A stretch of DNA of 64,000 bases. It comes from Stercorarius parasiticus (Eukaryota > Chordata > Aves > Charadriiformes > Stercorariidae). Below are positions 12,925-37,191 of this stretch, in pieces. Positions within the stretch are counted from its first letter, which is position 1, and each line of letters begins with the position of its first letter. The translations under genes and the position numbers were made by a program. The DNA lies in the NCBI GenBank assembly GCA_013396915.1, contig VWZL01003478.1, positions 186,001 through 250,000 of the forward strand. The letters are read 5' to 3'. The notes below the pieces were generated by a model that worked only from the letters and a program-made list of their open reading frames with translations, did no database searches and had not been told where the DNA came from.

Positions 12925-15390
12925 CAGTTGGTACTGGGATGCAACTTTTGCTTGGTGAAGAGAATGTTTTCCCTTCCTGTGTATTCAGGAAGATTCATAT
13001 AGATTACCAGAGCAACTCATTCAGCATTGTGCCTGAATCTCATTTCCAAGCATTGATTGGTGATAATGTATTCTCAGTCTTTCAAGGCACAGAGGTTTGC
13101 CTTTTCAAAGATGCTAATTAAGTTTGCTGCTCTTGATTATCAGCTTCACTCTGTAAACAACAGCCTTTTGGAAATCATAAGATGTGCACTGCCAGCTTTC
13201 CTCTTTGAGGGTGAGCCGTTCAAAAAGGATGATCTCTGCAGAAAGACTAAACTTAGAGGCATTGAATTACTCAGCTCTGGAATCCCATTTCAGATCCTGC
13301 AAGAGACCTGAAATCAATCAGGTTTTTGCCATCAGCACTGGCTGTGTGTTGATATACAGTGACATCCACAAATGGTCCAGCTGGCTGCGGCACAACTGCC
13401 AGTGGTTGCTAAGAAAACTAAGCCAATGTGGAAACTAAACCAAGTACTGTTCAGTGATTTCCCCTTCCCCTACAGCAGATGAAGGGCACTGTTCATGGCT
13501 GCGGCATGTGGGTTTCAGCTCGTTTCTTAGGCATGTTGGTTTACAGACAGGTTGCTGGTGCTTGGCAGTTGATACGGGTATAGGAATCATGTCAAGGGCT
13601 GAGGTGCTGGACTGGGATTTAGGGTACAGTTCCTCATATCTTCTCCAGTTGTGTTGGTTTAAAGAGCCTAAATGCAAGACTTACACATCTTTCAGGGGTA
13701 ACCCTTTCCCCACCCCAATTCTAAGTAACTTATTCCTTCCCTTGCAAGTTCATTTTCCAAGGTTGTTCTGAGCCTGGGTGAGCTAACAGGTTCGCTGCTG
13801 CCCTAAAAAACTTTACAGTGACCAAGAAGTGGTAATGAGAGCCCCATGGGGTGGAAGATTTTTGCCAGTGCTGTTTTGCACTGTGGGAAAAGGCACATGG
13901 CTCTGTGCTCGCAGAAGGGTGGACCCTGCACATTTTCAGTTTCTGGTTTTACTGTGCGGTCAAAAGCTTCGTGACGGCAAGACCCTTGAGATGAGTTTGT
14001 GCAGAGATCATTTTCATCCCTACAGGCAAGCACAGTTATCCCTAAACTTGGTGTTTAACTTTCTGTTTAGTAAGCATCGGAGGGGTTTGTGGCAGTTCTC
14101 TGCTTGTGAATCTGCCATTTTAATACCAGCTGTAACACCTCAGGACGTTCAGCTCTGAGAGATCTGGCACTAATTACTAATATACAGGCCCGTGTCTTCT
14201 TTATGCCTTTTTATATGAAGTTGATTTAGGGCGTCAGGCAAGCAATAGCAAAATAATCAGTTTACAGCTGAACCGTCCCCCACCCTACATATGCATCCGT
14301 CACCTTTTCCCTTCGAGTGTTTACTCTGATTAGGTCTTTCCTGTTTTCCTCTTAAGTTCTGGATACTTGTATATTTTCCTTATTAGTGCTGATGAATGTT
14401 CCCTTTTCCACTGACATGTCAGTATGTATGCTGCAGACATAACTTCTATTACATTTCTATCTTCACTGCAGAAATAACATGAGCATTTCTCAGGTGCAAC
14501 CCAGCATGCAGAGCTAGTACAGGCTAAAGAAAGTGGTCCATAAACCTGTAGCTGTTCTCCCCTGTTTATAATGCTGTTACCATCCCACCCCAAAAAAACA
14601 AAACACTGCTGAGCCAAATGTAGGTATCTCTAGAAATCTTGTGTCTACCAGAGTTAATGAGCTGGATAGAGGAGGCCGTTCTCTTCAGGCACAGTTCTGC
14701 TTACTTAGGATTTGTGTGTTGCTCTGCACCAGTTGTGTGATTTCCCTGCAGGATCCTGCTCAGGGTCCCTCCTGGCGTTGAGGTAAAGGCACCTTGTGCC
14801 AGAACAGCCTCTGCCTTTCAGCAGAGAGGACAATGACAGCCCAAGTCTGTGGGTTTCAACAACTCAGCATGGGAGACAGAGGAAATCCTTCACCTAGAGT
14901 AAGTGCATTCATCGCCTTCAGGCTGGAGCACAAAACAGAGGCCTATATCCAAACATAAAGTTTGCTGGATTTGCTAAACGTAAATGCACATGTACACATA
15001 CCACAGTAACAAACCTCTTCTGCCTTTTCACCTTTTAGATCTCCCTTCTTAACTCCCCTTTTCATCACCTAAATTAAAGTCTTCTGTGCTGCCTGGCAGC
15101 TTCTTGGTCCCTGATCCCAGCATCCCTGCAGGAGGCTTCATTTGCTGCTTCCACCTTCTGTCCTCTCAGAAACTGCCCTGCCCACCTTGCCTGCACTCCT
15201 GTGGCCACCTGGTTGGGTCAAAATCCCACCAAATACACAGACCAGACTTCCTTTAGTAGTCTGGTGCATTCCCTTGCCCTGCAGTACTGAACGGTTCTGG
15301 TCTGAATTTTGCAGGGCATAATGTCTAATAGCTACAGACTATAAAAGAGAAAGCCTGGGAGTAGCCTTAAAATTATTCATTTTCCCACAG
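12925..15390. other. PALM2 intron segment, no gene recognised
   Basis: Ordinary unique-looking sequence between two CR1 pieces. Open frames here are short, lack splice context and resemble no known family. Confidence 0.6.
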
Positions 15391-15528
15391 ATCACTGGGG
15401 AGTTTCAAGGCCCAACTGGAAGAAGCCATGAGCGTCCTGGTCTGATCTCAATGGCTGACCCTGCTTTGAGCAGGAGATTGGGCTAGAGACCTCCCGAAGT
15501 CAACTTCCAGCCTGAATCATCCTACAAG
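15391..15528 (+). mobile_element. CR1 LINE 3'-end fragment
   Basis: A short, diverged piece matching the last part of CR1 ORF2 and the CR1 3' UTR: the TTTCAAGG stretch, a CTGGTCTGATCT segment, then GACCCTGCTTTGAGCAGGAG, then GGGCTAGAGACCTCC and CAACTTCCAGCCTGAATCAT. The order equals that of the complete CR1 tail at 23850-23987. The terminal ATTCTRTG repeats are no longer clear. Confidence 0.8.
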
Positions 15529-20487
<4,959 letters not shown>

Positions 20488-20509
20488 AGTTTCTCACACC
20501 AGGACGGTG
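20488..20509 (+). CDS. PALM2: PALM2 22-bp microexon
   Basis: A coding microexon bounded by a strong acceptor (long T-rich tract, then TTCACAG) and a perfect GTAAGT donor at 20510-20515. It encodes SFSHQDG plus the first base of the next codon. That base completes Asp with the AT that opens the exon at 29645, giving a junction QDGDAVNYI, which corresponds to a TDGDAVNYI stretch I recall in mammalian PALM2. It enters at phase 0 and leaves at phase 1, so it is needed to keep the frame: skipping it would shift the reading frame of everything downstream. It is too short to be found by ORF or codon statistics. The assignment rests on splice signals, frame and protein match. Confidence 0.92.
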
Positions 20510-23354
20510 GTAAGTGCCTTTTTATTATCGCATAGCTTTGGGTTTAACAGGGGTTGTTACTACAGCTTTGTTGCAAAGGTTTACGGAGTGGGGGTTCTTC
20601 TCTTCATTGTATGTTTCTGATTTATTGCCAGAGGCATTACCTTTTTCTTTGGTATTGCTATAGTGCAAGCACATACGTCACTATTGTGGTGAAACAGTAT
20701 TCCTTTGGCAGAGCTCCACCTCTTCTTATGTGCACACAAGGGGAAAGAACAGCACGGATGATTTAAAACGGACATCATACAACTTCTGTGTTATTGACCC
20801 CTTCCACCACATGATAGCCCTGCACTGCAGGCTCCTTTTAACCTCTCTGTGGTCAATCTTCTCCATTGTATGCGCTCGTGCTCTGTTCATAAACAGTTAA
20901 ATGCAATGAGGACTATTCCTAATATACAGGAACAACTATTAAAATTAGATTATTTCACTGATGAATGATATTCTCTGTGTGATGATTCTTCAAAAGGAAA
21001 ACCTCATATGGCTGGATGAGGATGTAATAATTCCTAGTTTATGAACTGTGTCACAGTATGTGTGATCAGTCTAAATATTGAGCTATAAATTTAGGTGTCT
21101 GAGTGAGCAAATAATATGGTCCGTTCCCAGGAAGCTAGAGTAGTGCTTGTAGTGCCTCTCCAGGACTCAGGAAGGATATCATGCTCATCCATCTGCAGAT
21201 AAATCTGTGGTCCAAAGATTAATTCTCACTACATGTCTTTGAACTAACAAGATTCAAAATACTGGGGTCAGGACTATCTCCTCCAGCTGCTGACAAAGCA
21301 ATGCCCAACTGTACTGTGAGTATAGATGAGGAATATGTAGGATAATCCTAACATTAGAGCACTGGGACACAATGGAAGGTTAATACGTAGTATGCGATCT
21401 GACTCAGAGCTATCTTTTTGAGGTGATTAATATTACTTAGTAAGAGGGTTTTCTTTTTAACTCAAGGGTCTAGTTAAGAAATTTTCACTTCTGTTAGCAA
21501 TATAATTCAAGTTTTATGTTAAATCCCATTGTCAAGAAAAGAAAAACAAAAAAAAAGAAGTCCCAGATAGGATGCTCCATAGTAAGAATTTACTCCTCCT
21601 TCCTCCTGGAGCATTTGAATTTGGCTACCACAACGTAAATAAAGATACAGAATTTTGTACCTGTGCAGAGTTTCACCATGGTTGTTGGTAAGTTTCCAAA
21701 GAGGAATGGTGCTGACAGGAATTAGCACCCAAAGTACGCAGGAGCTTTTATGACTCCTGCAAGACGCGGTCTGCCTCTTCATGACTGTTGTGATGAAATG
21801 GGAACCAAAGGAAGACCCAGCTAGCAAATACAAAGCGGTGGTTTTCAAAAAGGTATTTTCTTGTAGCAGCGTAGTATTTCAGTGGGTTCAAGAGGAGCCT
21901 CGCTGTTCTCCAGATTTTGCCTGCTTTCAGTGGATCCCTCCCTCGCAGACTGAGCGAGAAGCAAGGGCAGCTCATGATTTCTGAAGGGTAACAGAAAATT
22001 GCAAAGTTATGCCAATGAGAAGAGGGCGCCTCAGGAATAAATGTGCAAGCAGAGGGAGCAGCGGGTACAGCTACGTGAACTGGTACCTCTTCTCTTCCAG
22101 ACTACTTGCTTTACAGATCTTGTCTCTTCCTCTCGGCAGCTGGTCCTTGCGGGCTGAGGTGGTCCGGGGTCATCCTCTAAGCACTACCATGCTCTGCTCC
22201 TCTAGGGATGACTGAGGCTGCAAGCTGTCCTGTTAGCCTTCCCACTGCGGGCACGATGTGACCGTAGATCTTCACATGGTGAAAAGCCGAGTGGGTCTTC
22301 TCTCTTTTGTGCTCTCTGACAACAGTCTGTGAGGGTAGCTGATCAGAGCAGGAAGAGAACACATAGAATTTTCCCTTCCTTCGAAAACATGTAGGACTTG
22401 CTTTGTTGCAGCATATCAGCCATCTGGCTGGCAACCATTTGTAACGCATGCTGCAGAGGAAAATGGTAAGAGCCATTGGATAATACAGGAAGGATAATAA
22501 CACAGACACAAACCAACACTGACCTGTTGGGGCAATTTCTTTAATTGCTGCCACATCCTGAAAGACTTCCAGTCCATAAACCTCACATTAGTTTGCCCTG
22601 TGTCCATCCATTCCTTTATTCTAAATGCAGTGACAGGACAGAGAGTGGCTTATCCCATCTTTGTGTCCCTGTGCATGTTTTTGTGGCATAGATATGGTGG
22701 TGACAGAGCTTTTGAGTGTGCAGAAAGCACAACTACAGGAGCTCAGAGCCCAGAGGGGTCCAGGTGAAGGCTGTGAGGGGAGGAGAGAAGTGGTGGTGAG
22801 CACCACTGCCAATCAAGTGACTCTGTGTCCTTCCCACCCTTCCCAGAAAACAGTTGTTGTATGAGTATTTCTGAGCTTGAAGTCATTCAGGCACAATAAA
22901 CACAAATCACATGTTTTCCAGAGTAAGAACACACTTTGTCTTCATAGATCACTACCTGAGAGAAAGGAGAGGAGAAATGCTGAGGCTGGGGGCTGTGGCC
23001 CTGACACCTGCGGTCATGCTCCTGTGAGCTCCTTGGTGGCTTGTCACTGACAAGCTCTCCGTTAAACAAGGCCTGAGATGATGCTAAAAAATGATGAACA
23101 AAACATCATTTGTTGCTGCTCAGGTCTGCAGTCAAAACCAGGCATGCTGTAGTGCTGTTCTGCGTGTGTATCATGAATGGAAAGGAGAGAGCTCTTACTC
23201 TGTGTATGCATATGTTTATGGCTGAATGTATATAAAATTAAAGCCACATTAAGATCTGATGTAAATCCCTTGACTGCTGAATTTGCCTCAGGGGTATATT
23301 TGTCCTCTGCAGTCTTTGGCCGTCTCTATGCAAACTACATGCTGCTACTTATGA
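20510..23354. other. PALM2 intron, first part
   Basis: Start of the 9.1-kb intron between the microexon and the 102-bp exon. No exon, RNA gene or repeat copy was recognised before the CR1 element at 23355. Open frames are short, and those on opposite strands overlap, as expected by chance. Confidence 0.6.
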
Positions 23355-23987
23355 GCAATGTGCGCTCGCAGCCCAGAAAGCCAACAGCATCCTGGGCTGC
23401 ATCAAAAGAAGCATGGCCAGCAGGTCGAGGGAGGTGATTCTGCCCCTCTGCTCTGCTCTCGTGAGACCCCACCTGGAGTTCTGCATCCAGCTTTGGAGTC
23501 CTCAGCACAGGAAGGACATGGACCTGTTGGAATGGGTCCAGCAGAAGGCCACAAAGATGATCAAAGGGCTGGAGCACCTCTGCTATGGAGACAGGCTGAA
23601 AGAGTTGGGGTTGTTCAGCCTGGAGAAGAGAAGGCTCCAAGGAGACCTTATTGCACCCCTTCAGTACTTAAAGAGGGCTTATAAGAAAGATGGGGACAAA
23701 CCTTTTAGTAGGGCCTGTTGTGATAGGACAAGGAGTAACGGTTTTAAACTAAAAGAGGATAGATTCAGACTAGATGAAGAAATTTTTTACAATGAGGGTG
23801 GTGAAACAATGGTGAACAGGTTGCCCAGAGAGGTGATAGATGCCCCATCCCTGGAAACATTCAAGGCCAGGTTGGATGGGGCTCTGAGCAACCCAATCTA
23901 ATGAAAGATGTCCCTGCTTATTGCAGGGGATTGGACTAGATGACCTTTACAGGTCCCTTCCAACCGAAGCTATTCTATGATTCTTTG
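23355..23987 (+). mobile_element. CR1 LINE 3' end, sense orientation
   Basis: The 3' 0.6 kb of a CR1 element. One open frame runs through the ORF2 C-terminus to a stop just after 23898: [13 protein letters not shown] near the start, then [31 protein letters not shown], and NRLPREVIDAPSLETFKARL near the end. A typical CR1 3' UTR follows (ATTGCAGGGGATTGGACTAG, then AGGTCCCTTCCAACC), ending in ATTCTATG at 23972-23979 and ATTCTTTG at 23980-23987. The catalytic core is missing through 5' truncation, so the copy cannot move itself. Its terminal region differs from the copy at 11665-12924, suggesting another CR1 subfamily. The open frame suggests a younger insertion than the other copies. Confidence 0.95.
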
Positions 23988-24369
23988 ACTTTATACTTCA
24001 GCCAACGTAGATAAACCACAATTACAGTAACACCACAGTTTGCACAAACCTCTGTTTGAATTTAGTATGTGTTGGCATATATTTGGCAAAGCTGTGTCTC
24101 TGAAAATCTGTCCTGCATTGTTAAGTTCCCAGCATACTGCTTAGAGACCCTCCTGGTTTTACATCCTCTGATCTTAATCAGCTATGCAGTGCAACAGCAA
24201 AACAGACGAGCATGTCCTTGGAGGAGCCAAGTACGGATCTTTATAGAGCGCTTTCCACGTGTCCTGTAAAAACTCGTCAAAGATTGTTTTTCAGTCGTAG
24301 GGTTTTAAGTAACTTTTTAATTTGATCTGCTTCTATGGCTGCCACAATTACAGCACCTCTGGCCATCAA

Positions 24370-26300
24370 CCTCTGACTGCAGCTTGTTAGCCAATTTCCT
24401 TCCCATCTCACAGATCACCCGTCCAATCTATATCTTGCCGGTTTGTCCAGGAGAAGGCTGTGGGAAACAGTGTCAAATGCTTTGGGGAAGTCCAAGTAAA
24501 CAACATCCACTGCTCTCCCTACGTCAACAGATGTTACTTTGTTGTAGAAACTGATCAGGTTAGTCTGTCATGATTTGCCCTTTGTAAATCTGTGCTGGTT
24601 TTTCCCAATCGCCTGCTTCATTTGGTTTGCACTAGTTTCTAGGAGGACTCATTCCACCACTTTCCCAGGAATGAAGTAAGAGTAATGGGCCTCTAGTTTC
24701 CTGGGTCCTCTTTTGCTCCCTTCCTGTAGATGGGTATGACATTTGCCGTCTTCCAGACATCAGGGACATTCCCTGATCTCCAAGACTTTCAAATATTATA
24801 GACAGAGGCCCTGCAACCATGTCAGCCACTTCTTTTAACACCCTGGGGTGGATTCCAACCAGACCCACAGATTTATGTGCTTTAAGCGCTTGCAAGAGCC
24901 CATAGACCAGCTCTTCCTTCACTACAGGAGGGCCAACACATGAGTTGTCGCAGCTACTTGATCTTGCAATCTGGGGTCAACTACACCAGTAAAGGCAAAG
25001 GCAAAGAAGGTATTGAGAACCTCTGCCTTGTCAGCATTGCTAGTGACTAGTTTCCCTGCCCTGTTTAGTAATAGGCCTGTGTCTTCCCTGTGTTTCTGCT
25101 TACTGCTCACAAATCTGAAGAACCCTTTCTTGTTGTACTTGACATCTTTGGCCAATTTCAGTTCTAGCTGAGCCTTAGCGTTCCTGATTGCATTTATGCA
25201 TGGTCTAGCAAGGTTCTTGTAGTCCTCAATGACTATTTGTTTGCTTTTCCATAGCCAGTATGCTTCTTTTTTGCTTTTAATTACACCTAAAAGCTCATTG
25301 TTGAGCCAGGGCGGTCTTTAGTTCAGCCTTCTTCCTTTTCCTTTGTAGAGGAGGGACTGTTCTTGTACTTGTAGCAAGCACTTCTTGAGTAACTCCCAGT
25401 AACCCTCAGTAACTCCCAGTAACTCCCAGTACTCACAAGCTCCTTTCAAGCTCACATCCATTCCATGGATGCTTTCCATGAAATCCCTTGTGGCAGTGCT
25501 CTGAGCATATTGAAGTTGGCTCTTCTGTAATTCAGGGTCTTTGTCCTACTTCTGTCCTACTACTGGTCTTCAGTGTGCTCAGCAGGATCTTAAACTCCTC
25601 AGTTTTGTGGTCACTGTATCCAAGGCTGCCAGTCATCATGGTACTTATGTTGTCAAGGAAGTCTTCTCATTCTCAGTTTGTGAGCAGTAAATCTAGCAAT
25701 GTGCTTCCCCTAGTTGGCATGTCCAGTGTCTGTAGCAGGAAGCAGCCCTCAGTGTGTTCCAGGAACCTGATGGACACAGCGCCCCACTGTGTTTTTTTCC
25801 CAGCAAATGTCTGGGTAACTGAAGACATCTATGAGGACCAGGTTCTGTTGGCCCAAGGCTTTCTTGAGCATCCAAAATATGGTTTTGTCAGCTTTGTCAT
25901 CCTGATAGGGAGGTCAGTAAGATCCCCCTTGGTGATGATCCCCCTAATCTTGATCCAAAGGCATTAATTTAATAGAACTGGTACGGTCTCCAGAGCTCTC
26001 CTCAAATTTCTCTTTTACATAAAGTGCAACTCCACCTCCTCTTCTTCCTTTCCTATCTTTCTGAAAGAGTTTGTAGTCATCTGTATTGTGGTCTTTCCGT
26101 CATGTGAGTTTTCCCACCAAGTTTCTGTGATTCCTATGACATCTCTCAGACTGCACAGAGCTCTAGTTCCTCCTGCGTGTTGCCCAGATTACATACATGC
26201 ACTTGAGGTGGCTGAACTTAGGGTTCTTGCCTTTGGAAAGTGTTGGGGAGCATTCTTTACTGCTCTGGTAGGTCCGCTGTTGCTTATAGGTAAACAGGTG
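24370..26300 (-). mobile_element. CR1 LINE, antisense, endonuclease plus partial reverse transcriptase
   Basis: On the - strand, from high to low coordinates, this reads as ORF2 of a CR1 element. The order is a GITETWW-type endonuclease block (about 26115-26134), an SLGYSDHK block holding the last EEP-endonuclease catalytic motif (about 25600-25630), a linker with KGFFRFVSSKQK (about 25090-25150), a PRVLKEVADMVAGPLSIIFE reverse-transcriptase start (about 24780-24850), and a GRAVDVVYLDF block ending in KAFDTVSH (about 24450-24520). It then stops before the catalytic FADD box, so the 3' end is lost. Stops and frameshifts are frequent and the copy is dead. Both ends are approximate. It contains a 10-bp tandem repeat at 25388-25427. 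Confidence 0.9.
25388..25432. repeat. 10-bp tandem repeat inside the antisense CR1
   Basis: Four head-to-tail units of AGTAACTCCC (the second unit is AGTAACCCTC), followed by a partial fifth. It lies between the endonuclease and reverse-transcriptase remnants of the antisense CR1 copy and is best explained as a local expansion after insertion. Confidence 0.9.
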
Positions 26301-34529
<8,229 letters not shown>

Positions 34530-35278
34530 CTTTGTGCACCATGGAAATTAATGTGGAGAAAGACAAACAGACAGGAGAGACCAAGATTGTCTCTGCTTCA
34601 CCTATTGGCCCAGATGAGGCCCATCAAAGAGGATTCAAAGTCTATGATGATGGTACCAAGGTAGTCTATGAGGTTCACTCTGGTGGCACAGTAGTAGAAA
34701 ATGGAGTACATAAATTAAGCTCAAAGGACGTAGATGAACTTATGCAAAAAGCTGGACAATCAAGTGTAAAAGGAGGGTATGAAACAATGACTGTGTCAGA
34801 GAGAAACGCAGTAGCCGATGGAAACCTTAGCCATATGAAGGAGCAAATGCTCTTCAAGGAGGCAAAGCTGGAAATGGTACACAAACCCAGCAAAGGGCAT
34901 GCTGTGATCCCTCAGCCCCAAGACAAACCCTGCGGTGGCGAAGCCCTGGAGGCCAGCGCGGATCAGCCGGTGACAATGATATTTATGGGCTACCAGAACA
35001 TTGATGACGAAGAGGAGACGAAGAAAGTGCTGGGCTATGACGAGACCATCAAGGCAGAGCTGGTCCTGATTGACGAAGACGACGAGAAGTCATTGCGGGA
35101 GAAAACGGTGACGGATGTCTCCACCATGGATGGGAATGCCGCTGAGCTGGTCTCTGGCAGGCCCCTGTCGGACACGACAGAGCCCTCCTCTCCCGAGGGG
35201 AAGGAAGAGAGCCTGCCCTTGGAAGCTGCCCCAGGTACACAAAAGAAAAAGCGCTGTCAATGCTGTATTGTCATGTGA
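34530..35278 (+). CDS. PALM2: PALM2 terminal coding exon with CaaX box
   Basis: The C-terminal 248 codons of paralemmin 2, plus two bases completing an Ala codon and a TGA stop at 35276-35278. It opens LCTMEINVEKDKQTGETKI, the paralemmin motif also found in PALM1 (VEITVEKDKVTGETR). KVYDDGTKVVYEV and ENGVHKLSSKDVDELMQKA follow. At 34970-34999 lies VTMIFMGYQN, a paralemmin hallmark, followed by ETKKVLGYDETIKAELVLID and an acidic stretch. The protein ends KKKRCQCCIVM. The last four residues (codons 35264-35275) are a CaaX box with Met, favouring farnesylation, and the two Cys just before it are the expected palmitoylation sites. Together with the basic KKKR they anchor the protein to the membrane. 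The acceptor is CAAG, an uncommon AAG. The upstream ATG at 34463 lies in the intron, so it is not a start. Paralogue choice is firm: PALM1 ends CSIM. Confidence 0.97.
35264..35275 (+). other. PALM2: CaaX lipidation box (CIVM)
   Basis: Codons for Cys-Ile-Val-Met directly before the stop. In paralemmins the CaaX Cys is prenylated and the neighbouring upstream Cys residues are palmitoylated. Here those are the Cys directly before the box and the one two residues further upstream. Confidence 0.93.
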
Positions 35279-35463
35279 ACACCTCCTCCTCCCCCGCTCC
35301 GGGCAGCTCCTGCTCCATCACTTACCTAGACCTCACTGTACTTCTAACTGCAATACTGTGAACTGGAAGTGAATGCCTCCATTGCCTTGCAGTTGGGTTG
35401 CTTTGCTTTCTAGTTCTTCAGGAAGAGGAACGCATGGTTATTTTCCCATCAGACGTACTATTT

Positions 35464-35487
35464 GGGGTTTGGGGAGGGGTTGGGGGG
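35464..35487 (+). promoter_or_regulatory. G-quadruplex motif in the 3' UTR
   Basis: Four G-runs on the transcribed-sense strand: GGGG at 35464, GGGG at 35471, GGGG at 35476 and GGGGGG at 35482, with loops of 3, 1 and 2 bases. This meets the standard G-quadruplex pattern and would be present in the mRNA about 185 bases after the stop codon. A T-rich run follows. Confidence 0.8.
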
Positions 35488-36930
35488 TTTTTTGCTTCTT
35501 TTTTTCTGTTGGGTGTTTTTTTTTTCCTTAATATTGCAGAGTGAGAGATAAATGGGAAATGGAACAAATGTTTTCATATTTATTTGATTTTTATACATAT
35601 ATATTATATATATAATGAAAGCACTTTTTACATTTTTTCTTTGGATATCTGACAGGCTTGATCAGATTCCTAGAATTTTGTGGGAGTCTGAGTTCCACAG
35701 CAGACAGATATGAGAGCCTTAAAAAAATGTTGCTTCTCTTTTTTAAGAAAAATCACATTTAAACATTATTTTATAGATCCTATTTTTTATTTCTTGGGAG
35801 AAGGCTTAGATCATTTTACTGTTTTAATTTCCTGAAACTCGGACAAGTCTTTCCCAAAAAAGTTCGCATAGTTTTGTTTTATAGTAACTTTCCAGTTTAG
35901 TTTGCGGTGTCAGAAAAACCCATTAGCCATTTCTGCTTATTGGTGATACCAAAAGTGGACCTTAATTATTCTTTCTAGAAAATGTATGAATGATGATTTT
36001 GCCTTATATAAATCTTCCAGATTACAGTATTGTATGTATATTTCATCTCCCCAAATTACAGTTGAAATTAACTTGACGTGAAAAAGATGCAGCTGTCACA
36101 CCAACTGAAATGGAGTCACTGATCTAATTATTTGCCTTTCAGTAACTCTGCCAATGTTTATACATGAAGTTTTCCTGCTGAACTCCAGTAGATGAGAGAT
36201 ATTGCTTTCTATTTCGTTAGAATATAAATGAACTTCTCTCACAGTCCGACCCTGTTCCTGCTGGATTCAGTGACAAAATTCTCAGTGCCAGGAATGGGGG
36301 CAGGGCCAGGGTTTAATTTTGCAATTCTTAGGAAAGTGTAATTTCTCATAGAGTGTACCTCCAGTGCACCTACATAATGACAGGTGATGGGTCTGATCCT
36401 GCCCTGCTTACCCAGGTAAAACTCTGGTGGAGGCCCACCGGAGTTTTGTCAGAGCAGCTGTTTCGGGAGAAGATCCTACAGCCACAAGGCTAACATTTTC
36501 AAAAACTGCCGGTGGTTTTGGATGCTTCATTTTCAGGTGTGGGAGACTTCAAAGAGGCCTGATTTCCAGCAAATTTTTCTTCATCTGCCCTCTGAAAATC
36601 AGGCCTGTTAAAAACAGCTCAAGGTGAAAACGTATAAAGGCAAAGGCATCCAAAATCAGTAGATGTTTCTTTGTTTCTTGGTCCTTTGATTCTTCTAACT
36701 ACAATGAAAAAGCAGCCAGCTTTTTCATGGCGAGATATTATGAGCCTGATTCTTGTCTCACACCGGTTTTGCTCAAGAGTAGCTTCACTCACTCTAGTGG
36801 AGTTAGTCTGGATTTATAACTACAGAAGTGAGATTAAAAATCAGGATTTATATCTTCTGATAGTGTTAAAAAGTACTGAAGATTATTTTGAAGTGTCTTT
36901 AAAACTATCAGACTTTAAAAATCAACAGCA

Positions 36931-36989
36931 ACAGAAAAACAAAATAAAAAAGTAAAAAAAAAAAAAAGAAAGAAAGAAAACAACAAAAA
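36931..36989 (+). repeat. A-rich low-complexity block with AAAG units
   Basis: Mostly A, with an unbroken A14 at 36954-36967 and then three AAAG-type units. An AATAAA at 36943-36948 lies inside it. That hexamer may be a working signal or a by-product of the A-richness. Confidence 0.8.
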
Positions 36990-37185
36990 GCCTCTTTTCA
37001 GTCTGAGGTTGTTCCTATGATATTTCTGTTCTTTCTTGGATGGTGCTTTTACTGCATTAATTGTTAGTTCAGAGCATCTGATTAAACAGAGTTCTTGCTC
37101 TGTACTCTTTTCTTTCTGTGCCAGTAAAAAAGACACTTGGTTGTGGTGGTGGTGATATGAGGCACACTGAAAACATACACACAAA

Positions 37186-37191
37186 AATAAA
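37186..37191 (+). promoter_or_regulatory. Candidate proximal poly(A) signal AATAAA
   Basis: An exact hexamer 1.9 kb after the PALM2 stop. No clear GU-rich downstream element is visible, so it is a weak candidate. Confidence 0.35.

Noticed and set aside
25488..25967. 159-residue + strand open frame
   Set aside because: It is the antisense reading of the CR1 endonuclease region. The real coding sense is the - strand.
36943..36948. AATAAA as the main PALM2 poly(A) signal
   Set aside because: It lies inside an A-rich low-complexity block where the hexamer is expected by chance, and no GU-rich element follows.
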